Source: Agrypnia vestita
Taxonomy: Eukaryota > Arthropoda > Insecta > Trichoptera > Phryganeidae
Assembly (NCBI GenBank): GCA_016648135.1
Contig: JADDOH010023080.1
Location: 124,001 to 188,000 of the forward strand
Reading direction: 5' to 3'
DNA length: 64,000 nucleotides
The first letter of the stretch is position 1. The number at the start of each line of letters is the position of its first letter. A model generated the notes under the pieces. The model had not been told where the DNA came from. It made no database searches and saw only the letters and a list, made by a program, of their open reading frames with translations. Both the position numbers and the translations under genes were made by a program. This document shows, in pieces, positions 1-11,497 of the stretch.

Positions 1-750
1 TTGGAATGATGAAAGTCAAAGTAAGCCATAATAATGCATAAAAACTTATTTACATTCAATGTTTTATTCCATTCCTTGTTTTATTATTGCTAAAAATATG
101 TTGCATAATTGAAGCAAATTTCATTATTCATTACCAAATATATTCGTGTTCAAATTATTGTTAAAATTTTAAAACGCAGTAATCAAACTGTCAAAAATTA
201 ATTCACTTGAAATTAGTGTTCCAGTTAATTATAAATAATGTATTGTCGACCATTTTGAATAGAGTACCAATCGTAAAGATGTTGAATTCAAAAGCTGACG
301 AATGATTCGTTATTGAATTGAAAATTAGAACTGTTTATTGAATAACGATAGGTGCGTAATCGAAATGTCAAATAGGGGCTTCTCGTACATATTTCTGTAT
401 TTCATGTTATTGTCGATGTTTTTTAAGAACGTTTTTGTTTATTATTATATGTATGATTAAGAGTGATATTCGAGAAATAATTTATTGCGAAAACGACGTA
501 ATTGTCAGATATTCGTTTTCAAAACAAAAAAACACAATTATTCATTCGACGTTCAACGCGACTGTCAAAGTTGTATAGTTTCGAAATTTTTCGAACGGTT
601 CCGGTTTTAGGCCGAAAATCAATAAAATATGAAAGTGGGTATATACTTGGACTTTCTTTGAGAATGCGCATGTTTTTACATCTCAATACTTTGAGCGTCA
701 TAAATATACAATTTTGTCTTTATTTTAGTTTTCAAGTATAGCTTCTACCG
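1..750. other. AT-rich sequence without recognised feature
   Basis: No coding frame with codon-like character, no repeat or RNA gene seen. Confidence 0.5.
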
Positions 751-1110
751 CGCGTGCACGAGTCCACGCACATTTTTTTTCTAACTCCGGCCGTCTAGAC
801 AGCAATAAGCCACGATATTCCCGGATTTTATCGACGCAGAATCGGCATTTCCTATCCCGGTTAAAGACTCGTGTGAAGAGCCGTTTTGCTTCGCGAAACA
901 CGGGCGGCAGTCGCCGTTTCAATTACTCAGCTTTCCGCAGTTTCACAAGGGGACATTGCGCGAACGAGAAAAAGTGTATCCTTGGAAAAGCGACGCTTCT
1001 GCCGAATGATCGGTGTTGGCACAGCCGCTTGGCCGACGAACCGGTCCTACTTCGGCAAAACATTCGCAGAGACCTCGCGTTATTTCATTGACCCGCTAGG
1101 TCGAACTACA
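751..1110. other. GC-richer island, function unknown
   Basis: About 360 bp, CpG-rich compared with its surroundings. Short overlapping frames exist on the plus strand (72 and 90 codons) but neither resembles a known protein or has a clear splice context. It could be a promoter, a non-coding exon or part of a transposon. Confidence 0.35.
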
Positions 1111-1153
1111 AGACGACACGTAGCGGTAGTCCAAATTAATTTAATCAAAATTA

Positions 1154-1615
1154 TTTAACTGTAAACGGTTGCGGATATTTTATACGAACCGCGTGTTTTG
1201 TCCGAGAAACGATTCTCGACGTTTCGTTGAATGCTTATTCAACGTCGTCAGGAGGACGACCTTTACCCGCGGAGGTATCCCGATTACAATAGAGATGACG
1301 GTTACAAACTATCAAGTATTTGGCGCCCTGTTGTTACGACATTGATTCAACCCTTGAGAGACGTCGCGGTAAAGTCCGCCGACGTAACTAGTACATATTG
1401 CACACTGGCGACCTCTATCGTAGAAGAAGTGAACACTCCACAACAAAGTGCACATAATTTGCGGCCTCGAAAACAGTAATCAGTCCGCCCTCTACCTTCG
1501 CGGGTAAAGGTCGTCCTCATGATGACGTTGAATAAGCATTCAACGAAATGTCGAGAATTATTTCTCGGAAAAACATACGGTTCGTATAAAATATCCGCAA
1601 CTATTTACAGTTAAA
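1154..1615. mobile_element. Non-autonomous DNA element with about 125-bp terminal inverted repeats, TA target site
   Basis: Left arm about 1154-1277 and right arm about 1494-1615 are inverted copies (starting TTTAACTGTAAA; inner end near GGACGACCTTTACCCGCG). TA flanks both ends. The 215-bp middle has no transposase. Long arms and a TA duplication suggest a Tc1/mariner-mobilised MITE. Confidence 0.82.
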
Positions 1616-1664
1616 TATGTCTAACGACCGTAATAACAACCTTAACTCTTTAATAATCAAAACT

Positions 1665-1870
1665 AATTAAGATATTTTATAGATGTCTCACACAGACGAA
1701 GCTAGTAGGTATGCAAGTCTTTTTGGGTGTCCGTTGGGCTTACAACTTATCGAATGGCTGGCTCAAGTGATCACTTTACACGATATAACGTTCACAAATT
1801 ACACCCACGATTGTAGACTAACACTTCTATCAAATTTTGGAAGTTATATGTACAGGGTGTAACATAGCTG
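1665..1870 (+). repeat. Dispersed repeat (family with CTCACACAGACGAAGCTA), copy 1
   Basis: Shares ATAGA(T/A)GTCTCACA(C/G)AGA(C/T)GAAGCTA and a GTGATCACTTTACAC block with copies at 16845-17225 and 24735-24960. Class unknown; the ends are not defined. Confidence 0.6.
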
Positions 1871-2473
1871 GTCCACGATACTTTACAGATTGATTTCTGC
1901 CATGATTATGAGTCTGAAATGTTCAAGCAACCACGACCTAATATCGATAGTCAAGCAGATATGCGACATTAAAGTTTGTATTTTTTTTTAAATTTAGGGG
2001 TACCTGACTTATTTTGTGTGAAACGTTGGACTATCATTACAGTAACTTAAATCGAATACCAGTATTACAAAATACATAATATACAATATGTACATTATTA
2101 TTTAAAACTCAGCCTACTATCCCAATAGAGTAGGAGACAGCGACCGCCAGACTTAGGTTATAGCATCAAACCTGAAATATTTTCTCTACATGTACACTAT
2201 AGTAGGAAATAATATTTGGATATTATGACATTTCAGTTTGGGGGATTTTGGCAGATAACAGGTAATACAGGTACAAAAAATGTGAAGATAAAACATTAAA
2301 ATATATAAAAAATTATCTGATAATATTGATAAATAGTGGCGAATAAAATATGTTGTATTCAGACTTGTTACTACAACGAAAACGACATGATTATTGATCG
2401 AACTTCAAAGCGTCTGGTGGAAGAAATGAGTCGCAAAATGCGCCTGGTAATCATCATTATTATGGGTATATAG

Positions 2474-3390
2474 TAGTGATGCAACAAATACGAATATTCG
2501 CAATCACCGAATAGTAGATAATTTCCGAATATTCGTATTCGCCGAATATCATCACGAATACTAAAAACAAACTATTTATTACTGAATGCGAAGCAAACTA
2601 CGGTTTGGCTGTGCACCTTGTATCCGAACACACCTACGCACTCTTTTATCGGGGATTCCCTTTAACATAGAATGAATGGATTTGTTGAGTTCTAAAGTTG
2701 TCAATTGTTACTTGTTTCACAGCATAATATGAGTTCTTTCATCTAGTTTCGTTGGGTCATTAATAAGGCTAGATGCTCATTTCATGTAGTTTTTGTTTTG
2801 TAATACGTATTGTTCGTTCCATTTTATTTCCGTTGGGTGTAAATGTGTTAATTTCAAGTTAAATCTAATAGCATGACTTCTCGTAAGAAGAAAGAAATAA
2901 GAAATCTGGCAAGTTTTTGCATTTGAATATAACTTTATTTTTTTGTTTTTGTTATAAAGGTTTGTGTACACGACTTGTGAGCGAACTCTTCCTTAGAATA
3001 AAGTCGGCCCATTGAGACGAGTTTTTTTGTTTTGTTCGGGGACTCGCTCTAAAATATCTAAAATAACCCAATATCTCACCTTCTGCTGACCCATTGCTTT
3101 TCTGGCGTGAAGATATATATCTCCCTGAGCTGAAAAAACTAGGCCAGAAGTATTTTTCACGAAAGCCGTCTACTGTCGCCTCAGTAAGATTATTTTCGAC
3201 CGCTGGGAATTTACAAACGGATGAAAGAAAACGCCCAACGCCTGAAAAGTTACAAATGTTGTGCTTTTGAACAAAAATTTGCCGGTAGTAAATTTTGATT
3301 ATTAAATCTTGTTGAATTATTCGTATTCGTATTCGTCGAACAGTAGGTTTGATATTCGTATTCGTGATAGTAATATTCGTTGCATCACTA
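2474..3390 (-). mobile_element. hAT-like DNA transposon remnant
   Basis: The ends are inverted (TAGTGATGCAACAAATACGA at the left; the right end reads GTTGCATCACTA), with hAT-style TAGTGATG termini and further AT-rich ATTCGTATTCG repeats. The flanking 8-mers GTATATAG and GTATACAC agree at six positions, as an aged 8-bp duplication would. A minus-strand frame inside (about 3030-3270, CNFSGVGRFLSSV region) could be a decayed transposase C-terminus, but that is weak. Confidence 0.65.
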
Positions 3391-3396
3391 GTATAC

Positions 3397-3724
3397 ACAG
3401 GGCGTACCAGAGCTAGCAGCAGAAACTTGGCAGGTAGATTCCTGACTATGTTAAAAATAACTTTTTTCAATTTTTGCAAGGTTTTTATCATTTTATTCGA
3501 CTTGTATTAACGCGAATGAATTTTTCATAATCAACATAAGTTACTGCAATGATAGTTCAACTTTTTGCAAAAAATAAGTCAGAAATATTGAAGAAAAAAA
3601 ATGCAAATTATGATATTGCATATCTCCATAACTATTGATATTAGGCCATGGTTGATTGAACATTTTATAACATAGTCAGGAATCTACCAGCCAATTTTCT
3701 GCTGCTAGCTCTGGTACACCCTGT
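3397..3724. mobile_element. MITE with about 60-bp inverted ends (ACAGGGYGTACCAGAGCTAG)
   Basis: The left end ACAGGGCGTACCAGAGCTAG and the reverse complement of the right end ACAGGGTGTACCAGAGCTAG match over about 60 bp. ATAC/TA flanks both ends. Length 328 bp with no coding capacity. Confidence 0.8.
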
Positions 3725-3866
3725 ATACTAATGTCCCGTTAAACATATTAAAAAATCAAGTTTGTTGTTTTTACGTTTATGCATTTTTTTATACCTGTAT
3801 TACCTGTTATCTGCCAAAATCCCCCGAACTCGATTGTCGTAATATCCCAACCCAAAATAATATTCT

Positions 3867-4020
3867 ATAACGGGGATTTTAGGCGACGGTGTCGGCTTGC
3901 AGTTCGCACCGCACAATCCCTGACCGGCCAAGGACGGAGTTTGTCAACACCGCGTGGCGCGCCAATCATGCCAACTTATCTCTACTCCGGGCCTACACGC
4001 GGCCTCGGGGGAGCTTATTG
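3867..4020. other. GC-richer segment without recognised gene
   Basis: About 150 bp with elevated GC; short frames only. It may belong to the outer element of the nested cluster at 2196-3866. Confidence 0.3.
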
Positions 4021-4375
4021 ATTTGTTTACAAAGTTGTTATTTAAAAAAAAACACACACACATTTAAATACAACTAAAAACGATCACAAACATGCGTGCA
4101 AATTTCGATCCGATAAGAAATTCATATAACAACTCGCTTTACCATGCGGCTTGAAATGATATTTGGAAATGGAAATGGTATTCACTGTTCCACCTTGTGT
4201 TTCACTGAAAAAATGGCGCCTGTAAGATATAAAACAGCCAAAGCAGTGGAAATCAAGGATTTATTTCGAAAAGTCATAATAATTATCAATAGGTTATTAA
4301 GAAACAAGTACTGACGACTTTAAAATCTTCAAAGTCTACAAATTTTCTATATAACCAGATGATACTAGTACATAG

Positions 4376-4860
4376 TTGGAATATTCATCGGTTATTTGGT
4401 CACCTTATTATAGAACGCATGTTGCAAGAATCGAAAGAGTGCAGAAAAAGTTCCTACGTATTTTGTCCTATTTGAGCGAATGAATGAGGAAAGAATGGTA
4501 AGAAAGATATATAAAGCAAGCGTTGACGGCGCCAGAAAGAGAGGGCGGCCGCGGAAGACGTGGCATGACCAGATTAACCAGATACTGGAAGGTGGTCCGT
4601 TAGAAGCCAACAATCGTCGAGCTTGCATGCGAAGATGTATGAATGTGGATGAGGCGAGATTTGCATGTCAGGACAGAAGAGTATGGCGCTCTATCCTCTC
4701 TGCCTAACCCCACGGGGAAACGGCGTGATGGCAAGTTAGTTAGTTAGTTAGTGTTTTGTCCTACAGAGCTGGTCAACACAGTAATCTTCAAAGTACGAGG
4801 ATCGTCTTGCCATTCTCAAAATATTTGACCTTCTGTTTTGTGTCTTCTCGTCAAATTATG
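4376..4860 (+). pseudogene. Jockey-like non-LTR reverse transcriptase fragment, interrupted
   Basis: 4376-4470 encodes LEYSSVIWSPYYRTHVARIE and RVQKKFLRILSY, the conserved C-terminal part of Jockey-type reverse transcriptases. The frame is broken by an insertion at 4471-4750 and resumes after it with frameshifts (YEDRLAILKIFDLLF near 4796-4840). Dead copy. Confidence 0.7.
4471..4750 (+). mobile_element. 5'-truncated RTE-like non-LTR retrotransposon insertion
   Basis: 280 bp encoding the C-terminus of an endonuclease-reverse transcriptase: RMVRKIYKASVDGARKRGRP then RKTWHDQINQILEGG and CQDRRVWRSILSA before the stop at 4707. The 3' tail is (TTAG)n. It is flanked by 13-bp repeats GTATTTTGTCCTA (4458-4470) and GTGTTTTGTCCTA (4751-4763), a target-site duplication with one mismatch. 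It sits inside an older Jockey-like fragment. Confidence 0.85.
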
Positions 4861-5139
4861 CCGTGTTTTTACGACCTCTCTTGCCGAAGTTTCGGATCCC
4901 ATTGCAGGGTCCATCATCAGGGCTGATGTGTATGATGGATGGATGGTGTTAATAAAACTTCAATTAATTTCAAGGGTTTCATTTGCCTTCCACGGTCACG
5001 ATTCCGTGACAATATTAATAATTATTTTCTATAAAATCACGTTAAAATTGACGAAGCGTACAATGTTATATAATAAGGACTGAAAGTAGAAGGAAATCAT
5101 ACATCAAAACCGTTGACAATGGAGAAGGGAAAAACTACA

Positions 5140-5625
5140 TTTCAAAATAAAGACTACAACACGCACATGCTCACCAGTTTGAAGACTACAAAGTGTGCGC
5201 TACATTTATAGTAGATATGGAAACATTATACATTTCATCTACTTCAATAAACTACATGAAGTGAACTAATTGTAGTACTACAATATTGTATCTACTACAA
5301 TAACCTACAAGAAGTACTACTTGAAAAGTGTACTACTGAAAAATATTCAAATCCATGGGGGGGGGGTTCGGTTTTCAAACTTTTCTTCCATTAGACCACC
5401 ACAAATATTTCAGCCATTTTGAAAACCTCCGTCACGAATTTATTGTCTTCAAATTTGAAGTGTGCGATTTAAAGTGTCTAGTTTTTAGTGTACATTTTCA
5501 AGAATGCTATTTGAAGTATATAGTTTGTAGTGTGCAGTTCACTTACAAACGCGTGAAGTGTGCACTTCAGCATAATGTAGTAATACTTTGTAGTACTTAG
5601 TACAGAGCGGACCCATCACTAGTTC
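5140..5625. repeat. Low-complexity CTACAA/TAGTAC-rich repeat, possible hAT remnant
   Basis: Short words such as CTACTAC, GTAGTAC and AAGTGTG recur throughout. The right edge reads GAGCGGACCCATCACTAG, whose reverse complement starts CTAGTGATGGGTC like many hAT ends. I did not find the matching left end. Confidence 0.35.
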
Positions 5626-5639
5626 ACATTCACAATCAG

Positions 5640-5890
5640 TCCGGCTATCGCAATGTTTATCGATGGCTGCCGTAATGATAATTAATAATTAAACCTTGGC
5701 GGAATACAATTATTGTTCCTCGTTGTGACGACAGCGGGGGTGTGGCCGGGCAGGCTGTGACGTCACCGCGCCGGCGGATAACGATAATCTGTTATTGCAA
5801 ACTCGCGGAACAACATGTGACGTCAGCCGTGTTTACGGCCGCGGCTCACTGTCGGTACAGTGTGACTGTTGTGTCATGAAGAACTTAAAA
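5640..5890. promoter_or_regulatory. GC-rich island with two CRE-type sites
   Basis: Two perfect TGACGTCA octamers at 5758-5765 and 5818-5825 lie 60 bp apart in a GC-rich stretch. They are bZIP (CREB/ATF) recognition sequences. No gene start can be tied to it, so a promoter, an enhancer or part of a mobile element are all possible. Confidence 0.35.
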
Positions 5891-6221
5891 CCGTACCAAA
5901 ATGGCCCAATGTTAAAAAAATAAATGTTAATAGGAAATAGAATGAATAATAATTAGATAGAGATCAAAGAAGAAGAAACAAAAAAGGTGGATACAATTAA
6001 ACATTTGGAATAATTGATTGGACATTGGGAAGCGGGTGAAATATCGATTATAATATTCCGTCTAGGCAAACAGACAAACAGGTAAACGTGGTAAACACGT
6101 TGAATACTTGACTAAGAAAGATGAAAACTTATTCTTCAGGACCCGGCGGGTAACATAGGTAACATTTCCTCTCTTCCCTTTTACCCTTTCCCCCCTGATA
6201 TATTTTCAATGTAAATCTATA

Positions 6222-6470
6222 CTAACACAATGATTTACACACAACTTTTTATTCCACAAATTTGAGTTATATAAGCGTAAGCGCTTTCGATGGGCGCAAC
6301 CACCATCTTCAGAGATCAACCATTTACTTTCTATTTGTCGGCCATATTGATTTACAATTAGTTGTAATATTGCCTCTGAAGATGATGGTTGTGCCGATCG
6401 AAAGAGCTTAGGCTTATACATATAACTCAAATCAGTTGAATAAAACGTTGTGTATAAATCATTGTGTTAA
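6222..6470. mobile_element. Foldback element with about 95-bp arms
   Basis: Left arm 6222-6315 and right arm 6374-6470 are inverted copies (TAACACAATGATTTA outer end). The inner ends carry CTCTGAAGATGATGGTTGTG then CCGATCGAAAGAGC, a small-hairpin core also seen at 13067, 54065 and 57081. Confidence 0.8.
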
Positions 6471-6649
6471 TCGTGAACTTCCACTCTGTAAACGAAACAA
6501 CGCTTAATTTATTAAATCTATACTGTTTGAATCGAACCTTTTTTTTCCTCCACAAATTTATTTTCAACTTAATCCTTATCCCGTGCAACGCCGGGTACGA
6601 ACAACTAGTTAACTGATAAAACTTTAATTAATTTTAAATGTTTTGAAAC

Positions 6650-7345
6650 GGAGTGGGTCGTTTCAATTTATGTGTACAAGTGACTGAGGCGTGGAAATAA
6701 CGCAGAAAGCTTCCTTTTCACAACAATTTATTTACAGCCAAAAATACGAGGAAAACACAGAAATACATTCACTAGAAATATACAGATATAGAACACACAG
6801 AATATAGACAGTCGAAAGATAAAAGACCACACAGAATATAAAATAAAATTATCACAAAACAATATCGGCGGAGGCTCTTGCTGGAAAAGACTCGACAGCA
6901 GCAGCGGAGAGACTTCTCGGAGATAAGCGCTCGACTTGGTACGGCCCGGTAGGAGAACTCTCGACTGTGGCGGCGATCTCGTTTCCTAGGCTCGCCAAGA
7001 ATCCCTCCCGGACACCTCCTAGTAAGGCAAAGACTGTTGGGGCCTTCCGAACAATGGAGGTATGAGTATATCCTGGCTGGGAGTATGAGCGCACGGCTTT
7101 GTACTTTTTCGGCGGCGGTGGGGATGCATTAGTAAACAACCGTTTATTTGCTGTTGCTAGGCGGAGTCCCCGGCAGTTAAATTCACCGAAAATGTGCACC
7201 TTTGGGAAGCCTGGCATTTTTACAGCCATGCGGCCGGCCTTATTACTTCTGAGAAATAGTCACAGGCACGGGATTTTCGTTTACATCCCCCCAGGTGCGT
7301 GTATCAGTTTGATTTGTCTCCCGCAGCCACGATCCCGTAACAATA
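6650..7345. other. GC-rich segment, possible LTR or promoter sequence
   Basis: GC-rich from about 6850 to 7345. Its right edge TCTCCCGCAGCCACGATCCC then GTAACAATAT resembles 4990-5017 and 16450-16480. Short frames on both strands do not resemble known proteins. It could be a decayed long terminal repeat. Confidence 0.35.
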
Positions 7346-7357
7346 TGAATGGTTATG

Positions 7358-7379
7358 AGAGAGAGAGAGAGAGAGAGAT
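7358..7379 (+). repeat. (GA)n microsatellite
   Basis: About ten GA units. Confidence 0.9.
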
Positions 7380-7419
7380 GTTATAAATTAAGAGACGACA
7401 TCTTGCCGCTTTCTCTTAC

Positions 7420-8250
7420 TACGTCGCTATCAAAAATGACAACAGCTCATGCTGTATTTGCATAACGTAATATTGTACAAACAATAAAGTATCATGAAGC
7501 AGTACAGCGAGTTTAACTGGATTCCCGAGACCAACAAAGTTCTCCTTATAACACAAGGGAGAGAATATCACAATAAGAGTAAATATATTTGTCGCTTCTA
7601 ACTGGAAAAATCCAGGCACACTTTAAACCTAGAAAAGGACTCGACATTTTTTTCAAATGAGTTATATTCATTGAATCTCTACTCGATTCCATGTTAAATA
7701 TGACGAGATTAACATGTTTTATAACCGTTTGGTTTTAACCGTTAAAACAAAGTATTTCAGCTATATTTTTGGAAGGAAATTATATACGTAGCTTTTCAAG
7801 TGAAGTACTTAATTCGTGTTAAATGAATGACGTCTATGTGTTCTGATTTTACATTCAACTATGGAATATCGGACGCCAAATCCACAACACTAACGAAGAT
7901 TGTGCCGATAGCTTGTGCACGTCGCCAGAATTTCAGATGTAATTTACGAAATAAACAGAGGGCATTAATTCTAATAATAGCGGATAATTTGCCACGAGCT
8001 GAATTAGAATCTAGAACTCGTTTCGAATTTTTAGGAAGCTTTTCCGTACTGGCAACAATACAAAGGCATATAGAAAAAACATTAGAGAATGTTTTGAGAG
8101 ATCTTTAATTTTCAATATTAATGTCTGAACATGGAAATATTTTCATCAATCTTTTGTCAATATCAGCTTTATGGAAGTAATAATAACTTTCTTATATTCT
8201 GAGGCAAAAAAGGTTGAATTTTTTGGATGTGATTAGTTTATATATATACT
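7420..8250. other. No gene recognised
   Basis: A 93-codon plus-strand frame at 7827-8108 has no recognisable motif or splice context. Otherwise AT-rich. Confidence 0.4.
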
Positions 8251-8251
8251 C

Positions 8252-8674
8252 ACTAGCTGTAAAATGATGGTACTTTTACGTACCGGTTCCTAAAGAATAA
8301 GTATTTACTTATTTATAGCCGACACCCATGAAATAGTAATAACGACTTTTATCAAAATATTTGCACATTTTTTTATATATTTCCTCTGCCGGCAGTTAAA
8401 AAAGGTACTATTCTAAATCCTGGTGATTAGGCGGAACATGAAATGGTGTGCATCTTTGCTAATATATATATATGTACCTACTGTATTTTTTAATGCAGGC
8501 TCGGCGATAGCAACATTGCTATCGTTGCGGCCTTCGGATTTGCTGACCCGGGATTCAAGCCCTTTTTTAAAAGGATTTAATTTATTTTTTAGCGGCGAAT
8601 TCGAACGAAATAACGTAACACGAAGCTACGGGGACAGAAAGACAGACAGACGGACGGATGGATGGACAGAAAAC
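8252..8674 (-). mobile_element. Dispersed repeat with GACA/GACG microsatellite end, copy 1
   Basis: Reverse-complement counterpart of 48452-49140. Shared segments include the ACTAGCTGT end, GGTTCCTAAAGAATA, the CCGGCAGTTAA stretch, CGAATTCGAACGAAATAACG and a tetranucleotide ACAG/ACGG tail (8634-8674). Probably a non-autonomous DNA element; the class is not clear. Confidence 0.7.
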
Positions 8675-8759
8675 GAAATTAATATGTTTGCTACTACCAT
8701 GTTGGTCTCTTTATATACGATGTGTTTGTGGCTCAGCACACAGGTAAATGTGGCAAGAA

Positions 8760-9020
8760 ATTGAGATAAATCGTAGACAGATTTAACGATGCATTATTTT
8801 TCGAATATCGCCGGCGGCGCCGGTGGGACGTCGCGTCACAATTGGCATCGCCGACCTGGTGACATCTTCGGCTGAGATCAAGATCAAGCACCGAGGACGC
8901 GGAATGCGGAAGTCGCCGGACACGCGTGGCCAGTAGTTAATCTGGGATCGTTTCTCGCGCCAAAAATAGAACACAATAAAAATCCCGACTCGCTTCTACA
9001 ACACCGAGCTCAGTACGAAA
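8760..9020. other. GC-rich island, function unknown
   Basis: CpG-rich 250-bp segment (GCCGGCGGCGCCGGTGGGAC). The 63-codon minus-strand frame in it has no recognisable motif. Candidate promoter or 5' UTR exon, or mobile DNA. Confidence 0.3.
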
Positions 9021-9164
9021 GTCGACCGAATAATCGGACCTATTCTGAAAATATCGATATCGCTATTTTAGTGATTGATGTTTGATCGTTATTTTCTAAA
9101 CATGACCCAAGCCTGCAACTTGCAAATGCGCATGTTTCGGTGTTATCTTTTGCCATTCTCTAAT

Positions 9165-9560
9165 ATGGGGTGGAGGCGTGGACACTGGACCGAGAACTAA
9201 TCAGCAGAGTCGAGGCTTTTGAGAGGTAGATCTATAGACGCATATTGAAAGTTTCCTGGGTGGATAGAGTGACGAATGTTGAAGTCCTTCGGCGTATGGA
9301 AAAAGACCGAGAAGTGCTGCGGACTATTACGATAAGAAAGCTGGAGTATCTCGGACATATTACGAAAGGACCAAAATGTAGTCTAAACCAACTCATCATC
9401 CAGGGGGAAATGAGGGTAGGAAGACGCCGCATCTTGCATAAATTGAAGGACTGGTACAAGTGTAAATCGACTGTTCAGTGCTGCGGTAAATAAAGTCGTA
9501 ATCGTCAGAATGATCGCCGACCTCCGATGGTAAATGGTACCGTATGAAGAAGGTGATTGA
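9165..9560 (+). pseudogene. RTE-like reverse transcriptase C-terminal fragment
   Basis: Frames read RRILKVSWVDRVTNVEVLRR, then REVLRTITIRKLEYLGHITK and RRRILHKLKDWYKCK. These are the usual C-terminal segments of insect RTE-clade endonuclease-reverse transcriptases. The upstream part is frameshifted and has a stop; the copy is dead. The 3' end (GATCGCCGACCTCC) recurs inverted at 10201-10262. Confidence 0.8.
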
Positions 9561-10200
9561 TAAATCAACACCAAAAAAAGACGGGACATATTTATTTATT
9601 CCCGTGAAATTAATTAATTTACATTAACGATTTTACATTTTTAGATGAGACCTTTGGAAAGTAGTCGTAAAACCACATTTATATATAAACACTTGTCATT
9701 AAAAACCCAACGCGGTAAGCAGCAACCGCATCCTGTCTTTATGTCCACATAGTCTATGGGGCAGTATAACTTTTCAACACCTAACAGTTATGCAGTAATG
9801 GCACATAAACAAAAAATAGTTACATCAATATTCGTTACGCATAGTGGATCGTAGTGCCGGATTTCTACGGGTGTTCCGAAAAATACCTGTTTATTTCAGT
9901 CGAAGCGACATGGATGTCAGACAGATTAAATAAACATGAGTACTGTCCCTAATAATTTGGCCACCTACGGTATCATCACACAAACGAATCGTTGCGATCT
10001 AACGTTTTGGCCAAAATATAAGTGTTTGATGAATTTTATATAAAATAAGTACCAAAAATATTTTTAAAGTTCTTGAAAATCAGTTTGTATCATATACATA
10101 TACGAAGCCAACATTTTCATCACAAAAAATCTGATTAAAGTTTCTACAAGGTTTTAATTATTTCATTTGACTTGTATCAAAGCAAATAAATTTTTAATAT
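9561..10200. other. AT-rich spacer between two inverted RTE 3' ends
   Basis: No gene. Contains GGGTGTTCCGAAAAATACCT near 9865 that resembles the terminal motif of mariner-type MITEs; a partner end is not clear. Confidence 0.3.
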
Positions 10201-10262
10201 TTGATATCTTCTTCTTCTTATGGTGCCATCTCCTACTGGAGGTCGGCGATCATTCTGGCGAT
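10201..10262 (-). mobile_element. RTE-like 3' end fragment (inverted)
   Basis: CTTCTTCTTATGGTGCCATC and GGAGGTCGGCGATCATTCTG are the reverse complement of the 3' end at about 9490-9550. Confidence 0.6.
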
Positions 10263-11490
10263 TACAACTTTAAATGCAAATTTTGATGTCACTTATCTAG
10301 GAAACACTCAAAAAGACCTTAGAATTTTCCCTACTTACTACGAGACACTCTGTATAAAAAAAACGTTGGACGAAGCCCGATAGTGAAACTAGTACAATAC
10401 AAATACATAATTCTCTATGAAACGATGTCCGTCACTAGCGTTTCCAGATGGCGCAAATAATTATGAGGTATAAACAAATAACGAAGTTTAAAAGCAAAGG
10501 AACACGATTCTTTATGAAACAATGCACTAACGTTACCAATAAGCTATACCATGCTAGGTTGCGCTGTTCTCGCAGCTTTAACTAGTGGCTGAAATGCACA
10601 GTGAAAGTGCATTATTTTTGATGGGTTATATATAGCTAGTATATAAATAATAACATTCAACCACTGGTTGAATTTCATTAAACTAAATAATCTGCTATGG
10701 CGTTAAGCTAGGTATTTTTACATGGATGTAAAGGTTCACCATTTTACAACAAAATAACGAATAGAAGCGCGTGGAATCAACTATGCACAGACATCACAGA
10801 CCATAGCTATCTTCAAAAACAGACTAAAGCAATTTTACCTTTCTCAAAACTTAGTTTAACCTTCCTTTGTCCCATCCATCTCCCACTCGTCTCGTCATCA
10901 TGAAACTAGTTTTGTCACTGTAACCATTGACGTATTATAATACAGACACGTTATTCCCATACTAGCCGGTTTTCATATGTAGCAAATATTGCATTCAAAG
11001 AGACAACAAATCATGGCACACTTATATGAAGTCACGGTGACTAAAATAACATACTCATTCTTACAATAGTGTACGATACTCTGTTCCTTTTCCCCCGGGA
11101 CTTTTTTCGGCGTAGCGTCGCGTCCGATCACAAATAAGGTCCGTTCGATAACGAATGCAAGTAAGGCAATTACCCTACTTTTGAGTTGCCAATATTTCAC
11201 GCTTGTAACGTCTCTACAGTTTATTATATCATTGACTGTAACATTGTATACCGGAAATATATTTCAATTGTTCTACTAAATTGTGTGGTTAGTCGGAAGA
11301 AATTGCCAACTGGCAATAAACCCGCCATTGTAATAATATGTACCTACACAAAAAGTGGATAAAAATGTAAATAGAAAACTCAGTGTCGATGAATCGATGA
11401 GACTCGTCGCGAAGTCAAGCGCAGACCGAGCCGTGAATCACTGCCTATTGTTTTTGTACGCAGAGTACTTATAATAAGCCGACGGATACA
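10263..11490. other. No gene recognised
   Basis: AT-rich with short frames only; no repeat unit resolved. Confidence 0.4.
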
Positions 11491-11497
11491 TACAGTA

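Larger units (their letters stand above)
2196..3866. mobile_element. Outer foldback repeat split by nested elements
   Basis: 2196-2282 and 3776-3866 are inverted copies of about 75-90 bp (TTACCTGTTATCTGCCAAAA core). Between them sit a hAT-like element and a second small inverted-repeat element, so this outer repeat is the oldest layer of the cluster. Confidence 0.6.

Noticed and set aside
886..1158. A 90-codon plus-strand frame as a small gene
   Set aside because: Two competing frames overlap in the same GC-rich island, neither shows a motif, and no splice or polyadenylation context was seen.
6852..7229. A 125-codon minus-strand frame as a gene
   Set aside because: It sits in a GC-rich repeat-like segment with an opposing 95-codon frame, and has no recognisable domain.
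9865..10358. A complete MITE bounded by GGGTGTTCC and an ACACTCTGTATA-like end
   Set aside because: The two ends do not match well enough as inverted repeats, and the interval contains an unrelated RTE 3' end.
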